8,654 bases of DNA. Origin: JACZUI01 sp041599115. GTDB lineage: Bacteria; Actinomycetota; Acidimicrobiia; Spongiisociales; ZC4RG35. The notes below the pieces were generated by a model. It saw nothing but the letters and a program-made list of their open reading frames with translations. It was not told the origin of the DNA and did not search any database. Shown here one piece after another: positions 1 through 5,389 of the stretch. The stretch is taken from NCBI GenBank assembly GCA_041599115.1, contig JBFHXF010000085.1, forward strand, positions 1 through 8,654, given 5' to 3'. Within the stretch, counting starts at the first letter, position 1. Each line of letters starts with the position of its first letter. A program made the position numbers and the translations under genes.

Positions 1-488
1 GCCGTATCGATGTTGTGCTGGAATCTGATCCCTAGCTCGGCCAGCCGCTGCGATTTCGCCTTGAGGTCCGCTCTGGCTTTGGGGTCCAGGTCGTGGCCGG
101 CCCTCCTCAGATCACGCAGCGTGAACTCCAGGAACCTGGCGCGTTCGCCGGTGAGACTGGCCGCCTCGGCGGTATCGGCGTATCGGCTCACCGCCGAATA
201 AAGGTCATCACGGAAGATGAGTTCGATTCCGAATGCCTCGAGCTTTTCCCGGGCGGCGATTCCGGCATTACGGATCTCTTCACTGGGGTGCACATATCCC
301 ATGAAGGCGAATTCGGCGTTCGCCTTGCCGAGGAGATCGCCGATGTCATCGAGAGGGAGCAAGGTGTTGGCGAAGGTCGGCTCGCGTGATAGGTCGGTGA
401 GTGCCTCGACCAACTTCTCAGCTTTCTCGATTGCACTGTCGACGCCAACAGAGATCGTTTCGGCCGTTATTGAGGTGTAATCAAACAT
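1..488 (-). CDS. M3-family zinc oligopeptidase (thimet oligopeptidase/oligopeptidase A-like), N-terminal part, cut by window edge
   Basis: The minus-strand reading frame is open from the ATG at 488 to the left edge (about 162 codons) and has no stop, because the C-terminal part lies outside the window. The visible part is all helical: it starts MFDYTSITAETISVGVDSAI and carries, around residues 118-160, the segment RARFLEFTLRDLRRAGHDL followed by RLAELGIRFQHNI. That pattern is typical of the helical N-terminal region of M3 peptidases (thimet oligopeptidase, oligopeptidase A), which cleave short peptides in the cytoplasm. The catalytic HExxH zinc motif lies far downstream in this family (full length about 600-700 residues) and cannot be checked here. 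The start is the first ATG after the short gap to the divergent gene. No good Shine-Dalgarno precedes it, but a TACTGT box lies 9 nt upstream. The family call is from recognisable sequence style; exact specificity is unknown. Confidence 0.82.
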   Translation of the reverse strand, partial: MFDYTSITAETISVGVDSAIEKAEKLVEALTDLSREPTFANTLLPLDDIGDLLGKANAEFAFMGYVHPSEEIRNAGIAAREKLEAFGIELIFRDDLYSAVSRYADTAEAASLTGERARFLEFTLRDLRRAGHDLDPKARADLKAKSQRLAELGIRFQHNIDT

Positions 489-497
489 CGCCCGAGG
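476..497 (+). promoter_or_regulatory. Candidate -10 (TGTAAT) and Shine-Dalgarno (GAGG) for the class-V PLP enzyme
   Basis: TGTAAT at 476-481 matches the -10 consensus at five of six positions and lies inside the first codons of the divergent peptidase gene. GAGG at 494-497 sits 9 nt before the ATG at 507. It is the main reason to prefer that start over the in-frame ATG at 540, which has no Shine-Dalgarno. No clear -35 hexamer is seen at normal spacing. Confidence 0.4.
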
Positions 498-503
498 ACA
501 GTA
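498..503 (-). promoter_or_regulatory. Candidate -10 box for the M3 peptidase gene
   Basis: On the minus strand the hexamer TACTGT (TANNNT type) ends 9 nt before the ATG at 488, so transcription would begin at or very near the start codon. No convincing -35 hexamer is visible. The box lies in the 18-bp gap between two divergent genes and overlaps the likely Shine-Dalgarno of the plus-strand gene. This is a motif match only. Confidence 0.35.
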
Positions 504-506
504 GCG

Positions 507-1700
507 ATGGCCGGTCTGTTTGCTTCTACCGTCCTGTCGATGTGGACGCTGGATCAGAGCCGGAGACACTTGAACCACGGGTCATTCGGGGCGACACCAA
601 TCGCTGTCCTGGAAAAGCAGGCCGAGTGGATCCGTCAATTGGAATCCAGTCCGCCAAGGTTCATGATCAACGATCTGCCTGAGGCGCTGGATCGGGCTCG
701 GAGGGCTACGGCTCGGTTCGTCGGTGGCGACGAGGAGGGCCTTGTCTTCGTTCGCAACGCCTCAACCGGAGTGGCGTCAGTTCTTCGGAGCATGGAACCC
801 TTTCTCGGGCCCGGTGATGAGATCGTGACGAATGCTCATGATTACAACGCCGTCCGCCAGATGCTTCGTTTTCTCGAAGCAAGGATCGGGGTCATCATTC
901 GAGTCGCACAGGTTCCCTTTCCCGTCCGCGGCCCTCAGGAGGTCGCCGCAGCCGTTCTCAACCAGTTGACCGAGAGGACCAGGCTCGTGGTGATCGACCA
1001 CATCACCTCGCCGACCGGATTGATCTTCCCCGTCGAGAAGATCGTCGACCAGCTCGAGCCCGATGTGCCAGTCCTGGTGGATGGTGCCCACGGCCCTGGC
1101 CAGGTGCCGCTCGACCTGGGCAGTCTCGGTGCCTCGTGGTACACCGGGAATCTCCACAAATGGGTTTGCGCTCCCAAGGGTGCCGGGTTTCTCCTCACCA
1201 GGTCGGACCGCCGCGACATGACGATCCCAACGGTGATATCACATGGGTGGAACGCGAAGGTGCCCACCGGCTCATCCCGGTACCGGATGTTGTTCGACTG
1301 GCTGGGGACCGACGATTTCAGCCCGTGGCTGGTGGTTCCCGATGCCATCGATGTGATGGCATCGACCACCGTGGGAGGCTGGCCGGCATTGATGGAGCGA
1401 AACCACCGCCTGATCCTCAATGCACGTGAGCGACTCTTGGCGCGATGGCCGCAGCCGGAGCCGGCTCCCGCTCCGATGGTCGGGTCGATGGCGACGATCT
1501 TTCTTCCGGACTCGTCAGAGCCCGACCCCGGCGGTGAGCTGTCACCACTGATGGGGAAGCTTGACCGCGACGGTTTCGAGGTGATCGTCTCGCTGTGGCC
1601 GGCGTGGCCTCGTCAACTGCTGCGCGTCTCCGCCCACGTGTACAACGATCTGGACGAGTATGAGGCCCTCGTCGGGGCACTCATCGAGCCCTCAAGCTGA
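507..1700 (+). CDS. PLP-dependent class-V aminotransferase-fold enzyme (isopenicillin N epimerase-like)
   Basis: A 397-residue fold-type I PLP enzyme of the class-V (cysteine desulfurase/isopenicillin N epimerase-like) group. Visible signatures in order: HLNHGSFGATP near residues 21-31, the N-terminal glycine motif typical of the epimerase-like branch; NASTGV at 84-89, the likely PLP-phosphate binding turn; DGAHGPGQ at 192-199, where D192 should contact the pyridine nitrogen and H195 stack nearby; GNLHKW at 214-219, with K218 as the Schiff-base lysine; and LLRVSAHVYN at 371-380, where R373 is the expected substrate-carboxylate arginine. Length is normal and all key residues are present, so it should be an active cytosolic enzyme. 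The substrate cannot be read from sequence. No beta-lactam genes are nearby, so 'isopenicillin N epimerase' should be taken as a family name only. The start at 507 is supported by GAGG; 540 is an alternative that removes 11 residues. It converges on the amidohydrolase gene. Confidence 0.9.
   Translation: MAGLFASTVLSMWTLDQSRRHLNHGSFGATPIAVLEKQAEWIRQLESSPPRFMINDLPEALDRARRATARFVGGDEEGLVFVRNASTGVASVLRSMEPFLGPGDEIVTNAHDYNAVRQMLRFLEARIGVIIRVAQVPFPVRGPQEVAAAVLNQLTERTRLVVIDHITSPTGLIFPVEKIVDQLEPDVPVLVDGAHGPGQVPLDLGSLGASWYTGNLHKWVCAPKGAGFLLTRSDRRDMTIPTVISHGWNAKVPTGSSRYRMLFDWLGTDDFSPWLVVPDAIDVMASTTVGGWPALMERNHRLILNARERLLARWPQPEPAPAPMVGSMATIFLPDSSEPDPGGELSPLMGKLDRDGFEVIVSLWPAWPRQLLRVSAHVYNDLDEYEALVGALIEPSS
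1331..1370. repeat. Long imperfect inverted repeat (hairpin) inside the class-V PLP enzyme gene
   Basis: GGTGGT (1331-1336), a 3-nt bulge, then CGATGCCATC (1340-1349), a 5-nt loop GATGT, GATGGCATCG (1355-1364) and ACCACC (1365-1370). The inner 10-bp arms and the outer 6-bp arms are all perfectly complementary, giving 16 base pairs with one bulge. It lies in sense codons and may be only a codon-level coincidence, but it would be a stable RNA hairpin. Confidence 0.6.
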
Positions 1701-1703
1701 TTG

Positions 1704-1724
1704 CCCGGGCACTCTTTACCCGGG
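1704..1724. terminator. Possible bidirectional stem-loop between convergent genes
   Basis: Two copies of the self-complementary hexamer CCCGGG (1704-1709 and 1719-1724) flank a 9-nt spacer, just after the PLP-enzyme stop at 1700. They can form a 6-bp GC-only stem in RNA from either strand, suitable for the gap between convergent genes. There is no T-tract on either side, so a classical intrinsic terminator is not shown. Confidence 0.25.
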
Positions 1725-1778
1725 AGACTCGCTCCGAATCGCCGGCCCGTGCAACCTCGTGAAGGCCGCAGATCAAGA

Positions 1779-3008
1779 TCAAGGAGCCGCGAACATGGCC
1801 TCGGCCATGGAACGCGTGATCGCTTCGTTGGGGTTGATTCCGTGGCGATCGACGGCGGCGGCAATCCCCACCATCGGATCCGGTGTCTCGACGGGCGTGT
1901 CACTTCCGCCGAGCAGGGTGACACCGGCTTCGGCCAGGGATCGAAACGGGTAGACGCGCTCCATCCGGGCGTCACCTAGACGTTTGGATAGCCATGAGCC
2001 CTCGGAGGCGAGAAAGGCCGGTTGAACGGATGCCGTGATCCCGAGCCGGGCCATCCGCTCAATCGCTCTCTCTGTGAGGATCGACGCGTGCTCGACACGA
2101 AGGCGGGCGGGGTCGGCACCACCCTTGATCAGCTCTTCGTCGATGTCGAGCACCAGGTCGTTCGCCCTATCACCGATGGCGTGGATGGCGACGCCTCCAC
2201 CAAGCTCCAGGGACCTCCTGGCCATCTCGAGAGCATGGCCAGTTTCGATCCTGATCGTCCCTTTCTGGTCGGGCTGGTCGGAAAATGGCTCGTACATAGC
2301 TGCCGTGTGTCCTCCGAAGCTTCCATCCGACCAGTCTTTCCAACCCCCAAACTCGATCCGCCCGGAGGCGTCTCGGATCCGCCGCTCCGCCAGCGTCAAC
2401 TCCTCGGGTGAACCCGCGGCTACGTATACCAAGATGTCCACAGGAAGATCCGGGGCGAGACGGCACAACGTCTCCAACTCATCGCCGACACCGCACCAGA
2501 GTGGGTCCGATGCCGCCACGATTCCCGTGATCGAGCCGAGGCCCATATCGACCAGAGTTTCCATGGCCTCCAGGATGGCCGCGTCGGATGGCGGGTCGAC
2601 GAGGGGAGACATCGCTTGGCTCACCACCGACAGGGCTGTCTCCCGCACGATCCCGTTGGGCGCCCCGGTCTTGTCTCGATCGAAGCTCCCCCCGGGGGGG
2701 TCAATGGTCTCACGGTCTACGCCGGCCAAACGGAGTGCTGCGCTGTTGGCGACGGCCACATGTCCGCAATACCGGTAGAGCAGCACTGGTCGATCGCCGA
2801 CAACGTCGTCGATATCACGGCCGGTGGGGAGTCGAGCCTCGACAAGCCCCTCATCGTTGAGGCGCTGCCCGACGATCGGGCCGGAGTGTCGGGATCCGTA
2901 CTCCGAGACGAGCCGGAGCAATTCGTCCATATCGGAGGCCTTCATCAATTCGAGTCCGTTGACCAGGCGGGCATAGCCCAGCGGATGGAAGTGGTGGTCG
3001 TGATACAT
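1779..3008 (-). CDS. Amidohydrolase family 3 (YtcJ/AepA-like) metal-dependent hydrolase, compact form
   Basis: A 409-residue TIM-barrel amidohydrolase. I chose the ATG at 3008 because it overlaps the upstream stop as TGATG and starts right at the barrel; the frame stays open to 3113, but that part overlaps the phosphatase gene in another frame. Active-site elements in order: HHFH at 5-8 (HxH metal pair H6/H8); GHVAVANSAALRLAG near 82-96; GGWKDWSDGSFGG at 221-233 with K224, the likely carboxylated lysine; VAIHAIGDRA at 273-282 with H276; RVEHA at 304-308 with H307; and GGSDTPVE at 367-374 with D370. These match amidohydrolase_3 enzymes, which hydrolyse amide or related bonds; the substrate is unknown. 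Relatives are usually about 500-560 residues because strands before HxH and after the last barrel helix form a beta-sandwich. Both flanks are missing here, and the protein stops after MAEAMFAAP. Either this is a compact form or the tail was lost by frameshift. Second gene of the phosphatase unit. Confidence 0.85.
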   Translation of the reverse strand: MYHDHHFHPLGYARLVNGLELMKASDMDELLRLVSEYGSRHSGPIVGQRLNDEGLVEARLPTGRDIDDVVGDRPVLLYRYCGHVAVANSAALRLAGVDRETIDPPGGSFDRDKTGAPNGIVRETALSVVSQAMSPLVDPPSDAAILEAMETLVDMGLGSITGIVAASDPLWCGVGDELETLCRLAPDLPVDILVYVAAGSPEELTLAERRIRDASGRIEFGGWKDWSDGSFGGHTAAMYEPFSDQPDQKGTIRIETGHALEMARRSLELGGGVAIHAIGDRANDLVLDIDEELIKGGADPARLRVEHASILTERAIERMARLGITASVQPAFLASEGSWLSKRLGDARMERVYPFRSLAEAGVTLLGGSDTPVETPDPMVGIAAAVDRHGINPNEAITRSMAEAMFAAP

Positions 3009-3814
3009 CAGACCAGGTGCTCCGGCATGGTCCGGCGGATGATCTCTCGCAGATCCTCGTGAATTCTGCCGTTGGTGGCGACTACTGCCGGAGTCACCAA
3101 TTGATTGACCCATCCTTCTTGGTCGGTGACCGCGCCGCCGGCCTCAGTCACCAGCAGGGTGCCAGCGGCGAGGTCCCAGGGCTTGACCCCGTGAGGGCCT
3201 CCGTACTCCCAGTAGCCGTCATAACGGCCACATGCGACCCAGGCGAGGTCGAGTGTTGCGGCGCCCATCCGCCTGGTGCCGCGCGAGCGCGTCATCACCG
3301 CTTCGACAGCCTTGAGATACGCCTGGGCGTGTTGCCGGCGGTCATAGGGAAACCCGGTTGCGATGACTGAGTCCTCGAGGAGATCTGTGGCTGACACGGC
3401 GATCGGTGACTCGTTGAGCGACGCTCCCCTGCCCACCCCCGCCACGAATTCCTCGTTACGCGCGACGTCTATCACCACTGCAACCGACGGTGCCCCGTCG
3501 ACCCAGAGACCGACCGAGACGGCCACCTGAGGAATCCGGCGGATGAAATTGACCGTTCCATCCAGCGGATCGATGATCCACACACGTCCGGTGTTCCATT
3601 CGGCGCCACCGCCTTCTTCGCCAAGGATTCCGTCGCTGGGGAAGTGCTGGGCGATAACTGATCTGATCGCTTCTTCGGCGTCCCGATCCACCTCGGTGAC
3701 GGGGTCGACATCGCCCTTCATCTCTATTCCAAGGTCGTCGGTCATTCCGGCCGCGACTACATCGCCACCTGCCCTCGCAGCTCGCACGGCCACCCAGACG
3801 TCGCCTTCCCACAT
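3008..3814 (-). CDS. Inositol monophosphatase family protein
   Basis: A 268-residue member of the Mg2+-dependent, Li+-sensitive phosphatase superfamily (IMPase/SuhB/HisN-like). The metal-binding signature is complete: GEEGG at 65-69 (E66), WIIDPLDGTVNF at 79-90 (D82, D85 and the following Gly-Thr), and KPWDLAAGTLLVTEAGG at 211-227 (D213). DPVTEVDRDAE near 37-47 is the usual conserved N-terminal segment. Length is normal, no signal peptide is visible, and the enzyme should be cytosolic. Family members hydrolyse myo-inositol phosphates, histidinol phosphate, nucleotide bisphosphates or related sugars. Nothing in the neighbourhood settles which, so I give no gene symbol. First gene of a two-gene minus-strand unit; its TGA shares the A with the ATG of the amidohydrolase, suggesting translational coupling. 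The start at 3814 lacks a clear Shine-Dalgarno but has TACGGT 7 nt upstream. Confidence 0.93.
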   Translation of the reverse strand: MWEGDVWVAVRAARAGGDVVAAGMTDDLGIEMKGDVDPVTEVDRDAEEAIRSVIAQHFPSDGILGEEGGGAEWNTGRVWIIDPLDGTVNFIRRIPQVAVSVGLWVDGAPSVAVVIDVARNEEFVAGVGRGASLNESPIAVSATDLLEDSVIATGFPYDRRQHAQAYLKAVEAVMTRSRGTRRMGAATLDLAWVACGRYDGYWEYGGPHGVKPWDLAAGTLLVTEAGGAVTDQEGWVNQLVTPAVVATNGRIHEDLREIIRRTMPEHLV

Positions 3815-3821
3815 CGGCGCA

Positions 3822-3827
3822 ACCGTA
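3822..3827 (-). promoter_or_regulatory. Candidate -10 box for the phosphatase-amidohydrolase unit
   Basis: TACGGT on the minus strand ends 7 nt before the ATG at 3814, the spacing expected if transcription starts on the start codon (leaderless mRNA). No clear -35 is seen. It lies in the 62-bp gap shared with the divergent lnt homologue. Confidence 0.4.
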
Positions 3828-3864
3828 CAGGAGCCGGAGTGCCATCCGGTTACCAGGTTGGCCG

Positions 3865-3870
3865 CGTAAT
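3865..3870 (+). promoter_or_regulatory. Candidate -10 box for the lnt-acs unit
   Basis: CGTAAT matches TATAAT at four of six positions and ends 6 nt before the GTG at 3877, again a leaderless-type spacing. No Shine-Dalgarno precedes the GTG, which makes a leaderless start more plausible. No clear -35. Confidence 0.3.
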
Positions 3871-3876
3871 CGGGTC

Positions 3877-5385
3877 GTGCTTCCTACCCTCCCCACCGTG
3901 ATCGGGGTGATACTCGTGGTGTTCGGGGCCGGACTCTCGGTCTTCGCCTTTCCGCCTTTTGGACCCGGATGGCTGATCGTGCCCGGAATCTCGTTGTTCC
4001 TGGCAGCCCTACACAGGGCCCCGAACCGGCGAACCGGCTTGCTTCTTGGTGGTCTCTACGGTGCCATTTTCTTCTCCGGTCTGATGTGGTGGCTCTCGGA
4101 GTTGGGACTGATCGCTGCGATCCCCCTGTTCGTGGTCCAAGGAGCCTTCCTGGCGGTGTATGGGTGGTGGCTGAGCGGGTACAACGATCGACCAACTTCG
4201 ACCTGGTATCTCCTCGCCCTCGGTGGATGGGCCGTGATGGAGCTGATCCGTTACCACTTTCCCGTCGGGGGGTTGGAGTGGGGGGCAGCCGGTTATGCCC
4301 TCTCGGATCACTTCATCACGCGTTTCGCCGCGGCCTACGTGGGCACCACCGGGCTGACCATGGCCGTGGTCATGCTGTCGGCTTTGATCGTGTTCTTGAG
4401 TGATCGATGGACTTGGAAGGCCCTGATTCCGCTGGCCTCACTGATTGCGTTCGTGCTGTTAGTTGGGCTGTTTGATGTCAATAGTCCCCGTACCAGATTC
4501 GAGTTCGGTCCGGTCGTAGTCGTTCAGGGCTCGACTCCCTGCCCGTTCGAGCACTGCGTTCCGGACGAAAGGCTGAAAACCTTTCAGCAGCACCTGAAAC
4601 TGACCGAGACCGTGGATAGTGCCAAGTTGGTGATCTGGTCTGAAGGGTCCACCGGGTCATTCAACGCCGATCCCGTGCTCAACCCCGATATTCGGGCCGA
4701 GATCGGGGGTCAAGCCCGTCGGTTGCACGCCTGGTTTCTGGTTGGTGGCGACCGCCCCGTCAATGCCGCGAAGTGGATCAACGCCAACGTCGTATTCGAT
4801 CCCTCTGGCGAGATCATCGGGGAGTACCGGAAACAGCATGCGGTCCCCTTCGGCGAGTATGTGCCGCTGCGACCTCTCTTTGACTGGATTCCCGCCCTGG
4901 CCGCGGTTCCGCTGGACATGATCCCCGGCAAAGGGCCGGTGGTCTTCGGTCTGGCCGGCACCAGGATGGGTTCCGTGATCTCCTTTGAAGGCGGCTTTTC
5001 ACGATATGCGCGCCAACATGTCACTGAAGGCGCCCGGTTCGTGGTGGTGGCCACCAACGAGGGTTCATATGGCACCACTCCCGCATCCGATCAGTTCATC
5101 GGGATGACGAGGATGAGGGCGGTGGAACTAGGTGTTCCTGTGGTGCACAGCGCGGTCACCGGGCGCTCGGTGTTCATCGACCGCCGCGGCGGGTTTATCA
5201 GCCGGGAAACCGGCTTGGGGACGGTTGAGACCTTGAGCTCAGAACTCGAGATCAGATCCCGGCCGTCGCCTTATGTACGACTGGGGGACATCGTGATGTG
5301 GGCCAGCGCCATCATGGCCTTCGTCCTCAGGTCGCGGGTCCGATTGCTGGTAGGTTCCGACGAGCAGATATCTGAGGAGGATTGA
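3877..5385 (+). CDS. lnt: Apolipoprotein N-acyltransferase homologue with Ser in place of the catalytic Cys
   Basis: A 502-residue Lnt-type protein: hydrophobic membrane segments over about residues 6-200, then a nitrilase-like domain (about 210-460), then a last membrane segment (about 470-488). Lnt moves an acyl chain from phospholipid to the N-terminal cysteine of lipoproteins at the outer face of the cytoplasmic membrane. Matches to the family: FAFPPFGPGWL near 23-33, VVVVQGSTP at 213-221, LVIWSEG at 251-257 (E256, aligned with the E. coli triad glutamate E267), YRKQHAVPFGEYVPLR at 317-332 (K319 aligned with K335; E327 aligned with E343). At the nucleophile the usual ICYE is ISFE (S369, codon TCC at 4981-4983), so cysteine is replaced by serine. 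The only cysteines I count are C222 and C227, far from that position in sequence. It may be an active variant, an altered acyltransferase/hydrolase or inactive. The start is GTG 3877; GTG 3898 is an alternative. It is followed by acs after 4 bp. Confidence 0.85.
   Translation: MLPTLPTVIGVILVVFGAGLSVFAFPPFGPGWLIVPGISLFLAALHRAPNRRTGLLLGGLYGAIFFSGLMWWLSELGLIAAIPLFVVQGAFLAVYGWWLSGYNDRPTSTWYLLALGGWAVMELIRYHFPVGGLEWGAAGYALSDHFITRFAAAYVGTTGLTMAVVMLSALIVFLSDRWTWKALIPLASLIAFVLLVGLFDVNSPRTRFEFGPVVVVQGSTPCPFEHCVPDERLKTFQQHLKLTETVDSAKLVIWSEGSTGSFNADPVLNPDIRAEIGGQARRLHAWFLVGGDRPVNAAKWINANVVFDPSGEIIGEYRKQHAVPFGEYVPLRPLFDWIPALAAVPLDMIPGKGPVVFGLAGTRMGSVISFEGGFSRYARQHVTEGARFVVVATNEGSYGTTPASDQFIGMTRMRAVELGVPVVHSAVTGRSVFIDRRGGFISRETGLGTVETLSSELEIRSRPSPYVRLGDIVMWASAIMAFVLRSRVRLLVGSDEQISEED
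5374..5380 (+). promoter_or_regulatory. Strong ribosome binding site for acs
   Basis: GAGGAGG lies in the last codons of the lnt homologue, 9 nt before the acs ATG at 5390. It fixes the acs start and shows that acs is set up to be translated from the lnt-acs mRNA. It contrasts with the missing Shine-Dalgarno at the lnt start. Confidence 0.8.
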
Positions 5386-5389
5386 ACAA

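Noticed and set aside
93..480. Several short plus-strand frames in the first 480 bases
   Set aside because: All lie antisense to the M3 peptidase frame, which carries clear family sequence.
507..1700. A beta-lactam biosynthesis locus, suggested by the epimerase-like enzyme together with the metallo-beta-lactamase-fold protein
   Set aside because: Both are broad families, they lie about 6 kb apart, and no synthetase, IPNS or transport gene is present.
2688..2700. C6G7 homopolymer block in the amidohydrolase gene as a phase-variation or frameshift site
   Set aside because: The frame is intact through it and it encodes the conserved DPPGG turn of the family, so it is explained by coding.
2035..2778. 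Open plus-strand frame of 247 codons antisense to the amidohydrolase
   Set aside because: Ser/Pro/Arg-rich composition, no motif, and the opposite strand carries all active-site motifs of a known family.
3009..3113. N-terminal extension of the amidohydrolase to the ATG at 3113
   Set aside because: The 35 extra residues are Arg/Ser/His-rich and unlike the family, overlap the phosphatase coding sequence, and the ATG at 3008 has the TGATG coupling arrangement.
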